A program made the position numbers and the translations under genes. The notes below the pieces were generated by a model. That model was given only the letters and a program-made list of their open reading frames with translations, did not search any database and had not been told where the DNA came from. A stretch of 64,000 nucleotides of DNA, from positions 4,988,953 through 5,052,952 of the forward strand of contig NC_088324.1 in NCBI RefSeq assembly GCF_910592395.1. Direction: 5' to 3'. This stretch comes from Lineus longissimus. Taxonomy: Eukaryota > Nemertea > Pilidiophora > Heteronemertea > Lineidae. Within the stretch, counting starts at the first letter, position 1. Each line of letters starts with the position of its first letter. This document shows, piece after piece, positions 25,101 through 34,756 of this stretch.

Positions 25101-28100
25101 AGAGGGCCGGAGAACATTAACCCTTGATTTCCTCAGGATGGAAACATGAGACTGGCATATTCAACATTGTTATTAATGATAGTAGGGTAAGTAAGGGGCC
25201 TACTTCGAATAAAACAAAAGTCCCCACAAAAATAGTTGCTCCTAAATCAGATGTGTTGACAATAGTAAGAATAGATTCCAGTCAACTGAGCTTATATCAA
25301 ATAGCAATTTTAGTTCTAGAATAGAATTGTATCCTATGTTGCAGCACTGGATGGAGCAGTGTTGGCCACCTGGGAGCCAGTTAGTGAACCAAAAAACTGG
25401 ACTTTGCATGGAATATTCCCGTGATAAAAGTCGGTATATCTGGTTAGCGTGGAACTATTTTTGTGGGAACTTCTTTATTATGTGATGTGATCACCCAATT
25501 TATCATGATTTAAGCTGACCCAATCTTGCCAGTAATCCACAAGTCCATTCGTTTATGTTTTGTCCGCATTTTTGTATTGCATTGTAGTGCATTGACCTTT
25601 GGCGTTTTCTGCTCTGTACGGTTTATTGCTCGACCAATATGGATGACGTGTTCATCTTACTATTTCTATGGGTCCATCTTCGAGTGCGCCAAGTATAAAT
25701 GAGAAACATCAAGAAACAAAACATGGCCCAGCCAGGATATCGACCAAACGTCAATTGAGATTCACAGAAGATGTCATGACATGCTGACCCCGAATATTAT
25801 GTTTAGTTGCAAAGCTTGGATCTACAAATCACGCCCAAGAGCCCGAAACGATGCGGACAAAACATAAATAGGCCGTAAATCGACTAATGCTTCATATGTT
25901 AACGACCATACTCTTCATGATATTAACGCAGATGACAAAATGATGAAAAGAGTTGAGCGAGACCGGCAACAAACCACTTTAAAGTAAATCCTTTATATAT
26001 AGTGAATAACAATATTTATCAACCAACATGTCATAAAAACGTATCACAGAATTAAATGGTCATTGAACTTTCCCACGTTGTGTAAAAAAACTACGTTTTC
26101 CCGCAATTATGGAAAAAGTTTAGCTTTGCTTATTATCCGACAAATTACCGTAATTCTGGCTGGGAAAACAATCACTTTGTCGGTAATTGTTGCGCGGAAG
26201 TGATTTTTTAGTTTCTTGCACAACTGTGAGACGGAAAACTATATTTATGACAGAGTATAAATCGATGGACTCGTAAGTTTAGATATGCCACAGCAGCTAA
26301 GTATCAAGTTATCACTCAAGATGAAGATGGAGTAGTGTTGTAAGCTCGGCTCATTAAAAACAAAGTTGATAAAAATGGTGTAACAGAACTCCATTCCTGC
26401 TCATTGCACTTGACTATCCTGATACAGGCATCAGAAAAAAGTAGCAAATTCTGACCGAATAGACAACTATTCCTCATCATTTTGCATTGAGAATAAAGGT
26501 CGGCAAATGAAAGTCATAGACCACCGTCTGAATGACTTTTAAAATGCATCATATGACTTTGTCATTATTCATTATTGGTTAATGGCCAATTTCTCTTGTC
26601 GTGCAAAAAATACAGAAGCGTATGCCGTGCGTGAACCGTTCTGTCAGACATTTAATACACATGATACAGGTCCAATTTCAACTTTTTAGTTTTGGTATTA
26701 TATGACGGCCTTGCCCAATACCTTTTTCTACTTTGTTTTTCTTGGGTCTTTATTGCTGGGATAGATGTCGATCACCTGATGGGCAATTCGAATGAAAATT
26801 ATCAGTTATATTCGTGAGTGAATAGCAACATTGTACTCACTTTGCCTTGTGGTCTGTGAGCTCCTCCTCCACGGTGTGGCATCTTATCTCCCACTTAGAC
26901 TTTTCCTTGGTCAGCTCATCGATCATGGACCGCGCGTCCTTCAACTCAATCTCATACCGCCGCTTGATCTCCGACGTCTCAATCCCCCATTTAGACTTCA
27001 GGGCTTCCAGCTCCGAGGCGAGCTTGCGATTCTGGGCTTCCAAAAAACGAACCTGAAGATGTTTGAATACATTTTTGTCAGTAAAAACAGAACATTTGTA
27101 TACTTGTCAATGAATGATTGAACAATTTCTTAACGGACACAGTATTAAGCGCCGTCAGTCAGAAATAGTCCTATTTTCAAAAAGCAAAAGTAGACACATT
27201 GAGAAGACACAGTTCTATAAATTTAATCAGACGATAATAGTAAATAAACCACCAAATGACCGTTTTACTGATCTTAAACTGTGGGAATTGTAACGAATGT
27301 TTCAAAACTGCCTAATCAGAAAACGGTAAATTGCGTGGTAAAGGGTACTTAATGATAGTGTAACCTCTAATGAAAGGACCAGTCAGCTTTGGCTTATGGG
27401 ACACCCTTTACTTCAAAATTCCTATATTTAATGCCAGGCGCCTGGCGAAAAAGAAGTGTGTACCCTTTATTTAACTAGCTGTCAGCTATCTAACCGGCCG
27501 CATCGGAAAGAGGTTAACAGGGAAATCAATGTAACCATCAAGTTGACCTAGTGTTAGTGTATTGCTACACTCTAAAAGGTTTATGAGATTCCAGAAAACC
27601 TTTAAGGATTTTTCTGCCAACCAATTATGCAGCCCGTAGATATTGTACTCGCTCAAAAACTCTTAGGGCTTTTCATTGATCTTAAACTTATTTTTAAGAG
27701 TGTAGATATCGAGCGATATATATGCCTAATCCAGCGTTCAAATGAGACCCAGCATCCCCCCCCCCCCTTTCAGAGATTGACGCCAACTCGACGTCGGCAT
27801 CGCGTCGAAGCCTGAGTTAACCCCGAACCACGCCCAACTCGGAATCCTGGGTTGGAATGAGATTCATCCAAGTAGCTTCTAGCTCATGATAATACCATAC
27901 AAATGTAATAATACATGACATATGACAACCTGACTAATCTGTCGGAAGAGGATATCATTGTGTTGTCGGAGTTTGTGCTACTGACCACCGCGTACGTCTT
28001 CCGGGGCAACAAATACATGTACAACATAAAGCCAAAGGTTCCGTCACGACAATGGGAAACCAAGTGTCTCCTTTATTAGTCACGAACCTTTATACGGAAT

Positions 28101-30061
28101 GGCTTGAACAGAAAACCATTCCCGCCATGGCATCCTAGTGCATTATGCCAAGGTTGAGGTGACACCACCATTCGCTTTTTACCAAGTTTTCTATTCGATG
28201 CAAATCGCGCTCCTCCAACTACAGGTCTTATTGGTTGGGGTCTGAGCTTTTGATATGTGTGTTTTTCTGCTTGGTCTGGGTAATTCAGAAACATAAAGTA
28301 AAATGGTCATGGCCACCTAGATGGCGAATAAAAGTTGCCTGAAGGTGAATATTCAGGATTTCAGAATATTTCTGTAATTTTCAATATAAAATGCGTCAAC
28401 TCATAAACTACCACCTGGAAGCATAAGAGTTATAAAAAAATCACAAAATTATTCCGATTGGTCTCGGGATTGTTTCAAATACAAGTCGAAATGATATACC
28501 CAAGCTTCCCCTGATTGAAAGCTGTTCAATCATAAACAAATAAAACACTCAAAATCTAATCCTTTCAGCAGGGCTAGGCTCTTGGCTGTTCTCCCTTACG
28601 TACAAGGTGGCACAGAGATAGCAGAATGATACCAAGGAGGATATGTGATGTGGCAACAGCATGTAGCCCACACAAGCTATCGCTAAGGCATAGAGGTTTT
28701 TGCGCATTTGAAACTCCTTTTAGTATTTTATGGCTGAACGAATACCAGTAAGACGTACATACTGTAAAATATCGTACTTGGGAAAAATTTTGTTGAGTGA
28801 TTTTAACATATCTACCATCACAATTCATGAAGCCAAAGACAATCACTGCAGGAAATGGGATAAAAGAAAACTCGCAAATAGAGAGTCAGCAATATGGGTC
28901 AAGGAGGCGATTTGATGTCGTATAACAACTGACATGAATCGAAACGAAGAGTGCAAGAGACCAAGGCACGCGTGGGACCATAAATAGGCCGCCAATACAA
29001 CCGGCGGTCAACTTTCAAACTTCTGAGGAAAAATGGTGTCCCTATCTAAAGCGTCAAGATGAATATCTTCGATTGTATGAAAATCAATATAGACTAACAC
29101 AATATTTCTCTTGAAATTTTTTACAAAACCTTTGCCTCAATTATTGCGCCACCAATATTATTCTTGCCCAAGGATACCAGATATAAATTTAAACAGTTTT
29201 TGATCCGTCGGTACCATCCACAAAGAAAATCATATGATTGATATTTTCGTTTATAATTTTTGTTTTTGGGTTACATGGTGTAGTTCGTTCGATAAGATTG
29301 GTATTTTCTTAGTACATTTTGTATATATCAGCGCCTTTCATCCAAGCATGCCAAGACGTTGTGTGGTCGGATCCCTACCTCGACACTTTCTCGTCAAATA
29401 TAGATAGCAACGCTCTAGTTTACTTTGAGGTCTCCAGTTTCTTGTAGTTAACATTAGAGATCACCAAATGTTGCTTGTACAACTATGACCCATTTGACCT
29501 ACTCGCGCCCTTTTTCCACCAATAACCGGATGGGACTAGAATATTTCCTGTGCACTTATACATCTCAGAGTTACTCAAATTCTAAAAAGGGCGTGTTTTT
29601 CTCTTCCTCTGAAAAACTGGCTGGCTCGTTTTCAGTGAACATTACATTAAACGCACACCAGTAACTGTGTTCTGTTATGAGTAGCCGTTGTTGGTTGGGT
29701 TAGTTCGTACAATTTGATAATTAATAATTCAGTTCAAAATTACCTTCTCGATGTAGCCAGCGAACCTCTCATTCAAATCCTGCATGTCTCTTTTCTCTCT
29801 CTCCCGGGTGTTTTTTACCCCTGTCACTTCGGCAGATGGAGTGTGCCCGGCAAGGCTTGAAGCGTTCTTCATCTCTATAGACTTGCTATAACTCTTGCCC
29901 AAACTACCTGGCCCGGTCCGCTGGATGATGGTCTGTCGGGGCGAGAAACTGGACTTGTAGAAAGACTCCGTTTGAATCACCTCAGGTGAGGCGGGCGCCT
30001 CGGAGCTCTTGAACCCGCCAGCCCTCCGCTCCGACGTCGTTGTCTTGGTCACTCGGGACAT
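13029..30061 (-). CDS. Cytoplasmic intermediate filament protein (protostome type), twelve exons found
   Basis: Whole-gene entry; exons are listed separately. The twelve exons read through with matching phases to 594 residues. Order: Ser/Thr-rich head (1 to ~83), coil 1A (EKRDMQDLNERFAGYIEK then VRFLEAQNRKL), a coil 1B of about 142 residues, coil 2 ending at the IF consensus LELEIAAYRKLLEG (~424-437), a linker, and a lamin-tail domain (~492-594). There is no CaaX box or nuclear localisation signal in what is seen, so it should form cytoplasmic filaments. Long coil 1B plus lamin-tail domain is the known protostome arrangement. Three exons are 96, 162 and 126 nt, the classic IF gene lengths. 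The last exon, after VNGE, is unresolved: candidate acceptors followed by short reading frames lie at 12442 (ending MHLSFKGS) and at about 12146. Introns are full of mobile elements, yet all coding junctions are intact. Confidence 0.92.
14260..14364 (-). CDS. IF gene exon 11: lamin-tail domain, middle
   Basis: The acceptor TTTAATTTAG is followed by PEDITGWKIKRIVDHKLEFS then FDLPSTHLARGQSIT. GWKIKR and the L..GQS.T turn are lamin-tail hallmarks. Donor GTCGGT is weak; a GTAATA four bases on would shift the frame and produce a stop, so the phase-0 end is chosen. 105 nt. Confidence 0.88.
14500..14635 (-). repeat. tRNA-derived SINE (head)
   Basis: On the minus strand the A-box-like GGTGTAAGTGGCTC (14603-14616) is followed by the B box GGTTCGATCCCC at about 14561-14572, as in a tRNA-derived polymerase III promoter. 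There is no clean cloverleaf, so it is a SINE head rather than a tRNA gene. It lies in an IF intron, sense to the gene. Confidence 0.6.
14845..14987 (-). CDS. IF gene exon 10: start of lamin-tail domain
   Basis: Begins with two bases completing Glu, then SKGISQSMAAGEMSAKTTYQ and RSAKGNISIKDAASDGKSVT, ending LENTGNR. The pattern (Q)RSAKGNI.I....DGK.V.LENTG opens the lamin-tail immunoglobulin fold of protostome IFs. The donor after AGG is GTACGA. 143 nt, ends in phase 0. Confidence 0.93.
15791..15894 (-). CDS. IF gene exon 9: linker between rod and tail
   Basis: The acceptor TTAATTTCAG at 15895-15897 and donor GTAAGC give 104 nt whose phase fits both neighbours exactly (two bases taken over, one passed on). 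It reads SLGNVVEKWYDWTRQHGSEA and HLKWLEGFMSSAEHS. I do not recognise this segment; it is more structured and Trp-rich than the usual flexible linker, so it rests mainly on splice phase. Confidence 0.7.
16083..16169. mobile_element. Mariner-type MITE, 87 bp, TA target duplication
   Basis: The ends are inverted repeats CAGGGTGGCCCATAAAAC and GTTTTCTGGGCCACCCTG (one mismatch), with TA on both sides (16081-16082 and 16170-16171). CAGGGTG..CCCA ends with TA duplication are typical of Tc1/mariner MITEs. It has no coding capacity and lies in the IF intron between exons 8 and 9. Confidence 0.75.
16285..16320. repeat. AATG microsatellite
   Basis: About four consecutive GAATGAATGAATG units in an IF intron. 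Confidence 0.6.
16480..17110. repeat. Diverged dispersed repeat related to the TGTGACCTTGAAA family
   Basis: It contains ATGACCTTGAAATTG at about 16755 and CTGTGACCTTAAAATGTAGG at about 17055, resembling the better preserved copies at 48998-49560 and 57345-57745. Too diverged to set limits. Confidence 0.4.
17441..17550 (-). CDS. IF gene exon 8: coil 2 end motif
   Basis: Reads VSEMEALTIQLNELLDAKLS then LELEIAAYRKLLEGDG, the helix termination motif shared by all IF proteins. Acceptor TTCTTTCAG, donor GTGCGT; it ends with two bases of a split Ser codon. 110 nt. Confidence 0.95.
17608..17628. repeat. Poly-G tract
   Basis: An unbroken run of about 18 G in the IF intron just upstream of exon 8's acceptor side. 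Confidence 0.8.
17967..19282. mobile_element. Foldback element with TTCGCCTA minisatellite arms
   Basis: The outer ends are inverted repeats: ATAGAGGTTCTTCAC followed by a CGTGACGTC-rich stretch on the left, and its complement GTGAAGAACCTCTAT at 19268-19282. Inside these, the left arm (about 18028-18295) is a degenerate tandem array of 14-17-bp units with core TTCGCCTA, and the right arm (about 18995-19170) is the same array on the opposite strand (TAGGCGAA). The ~700-bp centre holds a smaller direct repeat (CCCAAGCTAAGATCACTGA twice near 18835-18935). Arms made of short tandem repeats are the hallmark of Drosophila FB and sea urchin TU foldback elements. It lies in the IF intron between exons 7 and 8. 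Confidence 0.75.
19376..19525 (-). repeat. tRNA-derived SINE
   Basis: On the minus strand the tRNA-like head reads GGTGGCGTAGCGGTTAGAGC (A box), then a B box close to GGGTCGATTCTC at 19471-19481. The body TTTGTGTCCTTTAGCA and CTTCTCTCCACACATGAG follows, matching the layout of tRNA SINEs common in marine invertebrates. It abuts the right end of the foldback element. Confidence 0.7.
19959..20066 (-). CDS. IF gene exon 7: coil 2
   Basis: Reads CSNLQKEYDILLREYQDKEH, then QWDLEKTELIHAYNDK, between a CTCTAG acceptor and a GTATGC donor. 108 nt, phase 0. The vertebrate equivalent is fused with the next exon (221 nt), so an extra intron sits here. Confidence 0.93.
20916..21041 (-). CDS. IF gene exon 6: coil 2
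   Basis: Reads MSQVNTGKSRQNLEMTHYKE, then a continuous heptad stretch to RSRISDLESR and a GTAAGT donor. The acceptor GTGTTGTAG ends at 21042. 126 nt, phase 0 at both ends, the classic length for this IF exon. Confidence 0.94.
21400..21720 (+). repeat. Dispersed repeat (same family as 6610-7150)
   Basis: Shares GGGATGATAGGTGA, GTGTGGGTTGGATTTTTT-like sequence, GATTGATCAGATGATTTGCA and the end CCGGACACCTCTAG with the copies at 6610-7150. It lies in the IF intron between exons 5 and 6. Confidence 0.65.
21925..22086 (-). CDS. IF gene exon 5: end of coil 1B, linker, start of coil 2
   Basis: The acceptor CTCCTTCAG is followed by ELKELAALAYRDSTAENREY and WKSELAVAIRDIQHEYEDRM, ending ELEAHYNLK at a GTGAGT donor. 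162 nt, phase 0 at both ends. It holds the WxxELxxAIRxIxxEYE signature at the start of coil 2. Confidence 0.94.
22751..22846 (-). CDS. IF gene exon 4: coil 1B
   Basis: The acceptor CTTCAAG is followed by DLDNETLLRIAAENERQTLE, continuing to TIHEQ and a GTGAAT donor. 96 nt, phase 0 at both ends, the same length as the equivalent vertebrate type III exon. Confidence 0.94.
22847..23615. other. IF intron 3, no other feature seen
   Basis: Intronic sequence between exons 3 and 4. No repeat or nested gene recognised. Confidence 0.6.
23616..23802 (-). CDS. IF gene exon 3: coil 1B including the lamin-type extra segment
   Basis: The acceptor CGTTTCAG at 23803 is followed by a base completing Lys, then LDDFLNRHNADREALQKTH and continuing heptads to KKLNDDVYRLRV, donor GTAAGA. 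Length 187 nt, which is 126 nt (42 codons) more than the 61-nt exon at this position in vertebrate type III IF genes. This is where the 42-residue lamin-type insertion belongs. Confidence 0.93.
23803..26840. other. IF intron 2, no other feature seen
   Basis: About 3 kb of AT-rich intron. I found no nested gene, SINE or element end that I can support. Confidence 0.55.
26841..27052 (-). CDS. IF gene exon 2: end of coil 1A, linker L1, start of coil 1B
   Basis: The acceptor CATCTTCAG precedes VRFLEAQNRKLASELEALK, the invariant end of coil 1A. Heptad sequence of coil 1B follows (SEIKRRYEIELKDARSMIDE). Length 212 nt; it ends with two bases of a split Lys codon before GTGAGT. Confidence 0.93.
27053..29743. 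other. IF intron 1; short inverted repeat at 27339-27469 and poly-C near 27759
   Basis: First intron, 2.7 kb. TAAAGGGTAC at 27339 and GTACCCTTTA at 27460 form a weak 10-bp inverted repeat that could bound a ~130-bp MITE. No exon-like ORF. Confidence 0.5.
29744..30061 (-). CDS. IF gene exon 1: head domain and start of coil 1A
   Basis: ATG at 30061 begins MSRVTKTTTSERRAGG. The 106 codons cover the Ser/Thr/Arg-rich head, the usual site of phosphorylation control of filament assembly, and coil 1A as far as ERFAGYIEK. The donor GTAATT follows at 29743, phase 0. This is the only in-frame Met upstream of the rod and it lies about 110 nt below a TATA box. Confidence 0.92.
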
Positions 30062-30193
30062 GGTAAGAACGAAAGTGAATCACTGAGAGACAGAGGGGCA
30101 AACGAAACAGGAACTATCAGGAAATTCTAGATGTGGACTCCCTCCTTGAATAGTGCGAAATTGGAGAAGGCGATCGGCCTCCTGTTTCTTCGC

Positions 30194-30201
30194 ATTTTAT
30201 A
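30194..30201 (-). promoter_or_regulatory. TATA box of the IF gene
   Basis: TATAAAAT reads on the minus strand, about 135 nt upstream of the IF start codon. That places the transcription start near 30170 and gives a 5' UTR of roughly 110 nt with no intron needed. No clear initiator motif is seen. Confidence 0.65.
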
Positions 30202-30204
30202 GTC

Positions 30205-31935
30205 GGCCGCACCCCAATTCAGACAAGAATTGCTTTGATTAACCTGTACTTTGTTCTGCGTTTTTTTCTTCTTGATTGACTGTTATTCAATTATAGGGGT
30301 GCATGTGGAGAAAGCCGGTTTTCGAAAATGGACAATTACCCTGTAATCAAGAAGAGAAGTGTTATTTTCACCTAGCAGAGCAACATGGAACTCGAATGGA
30401 AAATCAAATTCTAACTAATCTCCTTTTGATACACATGTTTATCAAAGTAGGAAAGGCGTGTCTTTTGTATTGCAACGTATTGCAACTCCCTGCTTGCCAC
30501 GATGATAAGACAGAGAAAATAACTTTTTTTCGAAGTTTGCTACTAACACTAATCGGTATTGTGCAGGCATATATTTAGCGGGTGACAGATTTATGTGATC
30601 ACGACCTCATTAGTTGAACCTGCGCATGGTTGCCTTTTTTAAGAAAGTCAAGATAATTGTATATATGGCAGGCCATAAACCAGATATTGCTCTTGAAATG
30701 AGGAATTTTGCTTGAAAAATATGAGGGTGTATACAGACATTTGACACTATATTCGCCGTCATCTCGAAACACCGTGAAGCCTTTCTGGAAGGTCGTATTC
30801 GTGATGCCGAGAACAACGAAAAACTGTAAAAATCAAACCTGACAAAACTCTTAGCCTCTGCTACGGAGAGTGTCCAAGGGCACCAATATATGGCGTGTGT
30901 TATATCACAAAACTGCTGCTAATTAATCATAGCCACTCGGAGCCATGTGACCATAACATTCTCGACCATCTTCTATATTTTGTTTATTGTAACCTCCGCA
31001 AGGGAGAAACAGTATATAAATCCACACATAATGCAACATGTATTAAAAGGCCTGGATCTAAAGTTCCACCTTGGAGTGCTCAACTGAGACGTTATGATAC
31101 TTGTTTTGCTATCCAATCCGAGAACGACGACTCCACCGGGAGTACAGTACTTTTTAAAGTTTATTCTATGATGCGGACTCTTATACCAAAGGCTAGGACT
31201 AGGTGGCGTCAGCATGGTTCTCACGTAGCCCCAATATAGTGATCACTTGAAACTTGGTTTGGGAAGTAGATCTACTAGAACGTTTCTAACTCGAATTCTA
31301 TCAGATTCACGATAGTAAAAAACGGCGAATTTAAATGTTTTTTCGTCACTTGATTATAGTAATTTTGTCGCCAAGGGCCAGATTTTGATAGGAGATCAAC
31401 GCGGCTAGATTTGCAAAACTCTATCCAGCACTCTCATTTCCAATCGTTTCGGACAAAATTACATTCATACGCTAGCTATTCATACGAAGGCGACCAGGGA
31501 GTCGAAAACATTCATGTCCAGCGAAAGTCGTCGCATTTGGCTACATCTTCGAAAATACTGCCTAACTTCAGGGGTGCGTCCTACGACTCTAAAAAGTCGG
31601 AAAAATTAATGACTGTGTATGGGAGCTTCCCGATTTTCATCCTTCATGTGCGACCACTAAAGTCATTTCGGACAACATGACGCATTATGTCAATGGGCGG
31701 AGGGGGGGGGTGCTAATCGCCTACAGGAATAAGAGTCCAGCTCAATTGTTTTGCGTTTGGAATGGGAAGGGTTATTCTCATTGTTATATATATATACCAT
31801 GTATGCGGTAAGGTGGAGAAAAGGAGAGCCCGGCCAATGTTTTTGATTGGTATTCCCGTCATCATTTTAAAACCTAAACGGGAATGATAAAACATATCTA
31901 CCCATCATAGCATTGTAAAATAACTTCTAAGCACC
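30205..31935. other. No supported gene; poly-G at about 31700
   Basis: Sequence upstream of the IF promoter. Open frames at 30303-30578 and 30895-31239 have no recognisable domain and no splice support. Confidence 0.5.
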
Positions 31936-31939
31936 GTGA

Positions 31940-32212
31940 CATTTAAAGCTGAACTGCATGCACAAAACCAGAGCGTCCCATGCGGCAATAGTAAGAAATT
32001 CAAACGATCGAAAGGTCCTTCTGAATACGGCCTGAAACATGATAGACCTCCAATGCTTCGATGCGCTTGATTTCACAAACCAGCAAGCCACAGGACGATG
32101 CGGACAGTCTCGGATAATTATGGAAGAGAAAAAAATCAAAATCTTCTCCAGGGATTCGAACCCGGGAAGGTCGGGCTCAGAATACGAACGCTCTAACAGT
32201 CTGAGCTGGGGG
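31940..32212 (-). repeat. tRNA-derived SINE, left flank of the foldback
   Basis: On the minus strand it starts AGCTCAGACTGTTAGAGCG (A box) at 32212, then GGGTTCGAATCCCTGG (B box) near 32150-32165, then a body ending at about 31942 with CAGTTCAGCTTTAAAT. The body closely matches, in inverted orientation, the plus-strand sequence 34140-34318. A poly-G run (32206-32222) sits just before the head. Confidence 0.65.
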
Positions 32213-32504
32213 GGGGGGGGGGCTTCCTTGTGAACTGCTGCCAGCAAATATATGAATGGCGATTATGCTTTATTTTTGAGCGATGAACCAGAAATTTTCT
32301 CAAGTACATGTAATAGAAGAAGATACCAAGACAAAGGTGAACATTGCTAAGGGAAAACGTAGACTCCGCATACATAATCACGCACCGCAAAGAAAAAATT
32401 ACTTTCTTCCTGCAGTTGCCCACTGGAAGCCGCTCAAAGATTACACACAAATGTTTGCACATTCTATAAAGTCGTATTAAACGACAAGCATTTCAAGCGG
32501 TATC

Positions 32505-34035
32505 TGCCCATTTCGCCTTAACCTTATTCGCCTTATCCAATTTTGCCTTCTCCCATTTAGCCTTCTCCTAACTTGCCTTTTCTCAATTCGCCTTCTACGA
32601 TTTCGCCATCGTCTTATCTCGCCTTTGTTCCAATTGGCCTTCTTCCTAACTCGCCTTCCTCTCATCTTGCCTTATACTAGTTTACCTTTTCTTATTTCGC
32701 CTTTGTCCTATTCTGCCTTGGTTCCATCCTGCCTTATCTCATCTTGCCTTTTCTTGATTGACCTTTGTGTCAATTCGCCTTCTTCCCATTTTGCCTTCTC
32801 CCGTTTCGCCATATCTCACTTCGCCTTTTATCAATCAGCCTTCGTTAAGCAAGGGGTCTATTATTCGCAGGGGGGGGGGGGGGGAGTGTTTTGAGTAATT
32901 TAATGATTCTGTTCAAAAAAACTTTGGGACTTGTATTATCTCATGCTAAGTTATAGCATTGCTGAGAATGAAGAACATCAAACATACCAAAACCATCCAA
33001 AGGGAACACTGCGTGGGACGTTCTTGAGAGCTAACTCATTCTGTGAGAAGGCCTCATAATTCCCCAATGATCAAAGGAATACATCTTCCAGATTGCTGGA
33101 TTTGAGTAGGCCTATTGACCATAGTCCATAATAAAGAACTTCAGAAGCACTCACACTTTGAATGATCAATAAAATACTTAGCACCCCCATCCCTCCTATA
33201 TAGTACCAGGTCACAAGTCTTACTTATCAAAGAATGCCAAAACACTATGCCAAAATATTTCCATGAAAGACTTGGAAAACTCTAAGATTTGACAAACATG
33301 GGTAAAGATACTAAGTTGGTTTTGGAGATACATGTAAGCTTACATGTGGATGGTTCAGAAGTTATGAAGATTTGAAAATATTGGTAATTAAGCAGCAGCC
33401 TTGGGTAGGGTACCAAAACATAATTCGTGGAAACACTCTTATATGAAAGATTGGTCCCACAAACATGGGTAAAAGAGACAAAAGTCTTTTGTAATATGGT
33501 ATGTAATGTAATATGACTATAATGGCTGAGAAGTTATCTACACTTGTAATTTTGGCAATGTCCACCAGGTTTTGGTTGGGGGTACCCCCGAATGGACCCT
33601 AGAAGCCCTTCAACACTGTTGAAGACACTTTCATATGAAATATTGACTCAACAAACATGGGTAAAGACACCAAGTTTGTTGCAAAGTAGGAAGAAGGCGA
33701 AATAATACAAAGGCGGGGCGGGTAAAGGCGAGATAGGATGAAGGCGAATTGGGACAAAGGTAAATTAGGACAAGGTGAAATAGGAGAAGGCAGATTAAGA
33801 CAATGGCAAACTGAGACGAAGGCAAGAATGGATAAGGCAACTTGTGATAGGGCAAGATAAAACAGAGGCAAAATAGCATAAGGCGAAAAATGAAAAGGCG
33901 AAAAAAGACAAAGGCGAGATAGAATAAGGCGGATTGGGAAGAGGCAAAATTGGAAAAGGCGAAATAGGAGAAGGCGAAATGTATATTTTTTAAAGGCAAA
34001 ATGGGAAAAGGCGAAAAAAGACAAGGCGAAATGGG
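32505..34035. mobile_element. Second foldback with TTCGCCTT minisatellite arms
   Basis: The left arm (about 32508-32840) is a degenerate array of 14-18-bp units with core TTCGCCTT. The right arm (about 33675-34035) is the same array in reverse (AAGGCGAA). The 830-bp centre is AT-rich, contains no gene, and starts with a poly-G run (32869-32885). The core repeat is the same as in the element at 17967-19282, with T instead of A after TTCGCCT. Frames in the arms give repetitive Phe/Leu-rich peptides that are by-products. Confidence 0.75.
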
Positions 34036-34045
34036 CATGAACCTT

Positions 34046-34320
34046 TCCAGCAGCCCAGCGGCCTTGAGGATAAGAGTGTCGGCAAATAAAACCAGAGGTC
34101 TCGAGTTCGGGTCCCGATGAGAGGACCTTTTTATTTTGTTCCTTCCAGAATTCTCTGCGAAGGTCCGCATCGTCCCACGGCTTGCTGGTTTGTGAAATCA
34201 AGCGCATCGAAGTCTATCATGTTTCAGGCCGTATTCAGAAGGGCCTTTCGGTCGTTGGAATTTCTTACTATTGCCGCATGGGGTGCTCTGGTTTTGTGCA
34301 TGCAGTTCAGCTTTAAAGGT
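34046..34320 (+). repeat. tRNA-derived SINE, right flank of the foldback
   Basis: The head-like sequence GGCCTTGAGGATAAGAGTG (A-box position) is followed by CGAGTTCGGGTCCCG (B box, about 34098-34112). The body includes GTCCGCATCGTCC, GGCTTGCTGGTTTGTGAAAT and a shared end GCAGTTCAGCTTTAAA. It points away from the foldback, mirror-wise to the copy at 31940-32212. Confidence 0.65.
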
Positions 34321-34325
34321 GTAAT

Positions 34326-34750
34326 CACACACAGCAATTCATCACATAACGAGCGAAAATTCCGCAGGAAACCTTCGTAATCTATTTTTAGACTGGAATT
34401 TACCTACCAGACGATTGACGGAATTTGTAGAACTGCATATTACATAATTATTTCGCCTTAGTTCCGGAATACTTTCACCGCAGCATGGTGTTGTGATGGT
34501 GGTCTTTGTTTTTAACACGAATACATGAATGGATATTCGCAAATTATCCAGGCTTCGAAATTATTTGAGCCCGATATTGGTGCTGCCGCCCGATGATAAC
34601 CACATGAGTGTTGGGAACGTGGAGGGAATTTTGAATTACATTCGCCACACTCCGGTTAAAAGTGCCGCGATTTATTCATTGCAACACGGCATTATCAAGG
34701 CGACGCATGGTGACTACCATCCTCTTGCAAACAGGGCCTACAACACGACT
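34326..34750. other. No supported feature
   Basis: Nothing recognised between the SINE and the tandem duplication. Confidence 0.5.
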
Positions 34751-34756
34751 TCTCCT

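Noticed and set aside
27339-27469. Possible 130-bp MITE with TAAAGGGTAC ends
   Set aside because: Only 10 bp of inverted repeat and no convincing target duplication; could be chance.
32477-34207. Long Phe/Leu/Ser-rich ORFs resembling multi-pass membrane proteins
   Set aside because: They are produced by the TTCGCCTT arrays of the foldback arms and occur on opposite strands in the two arms.
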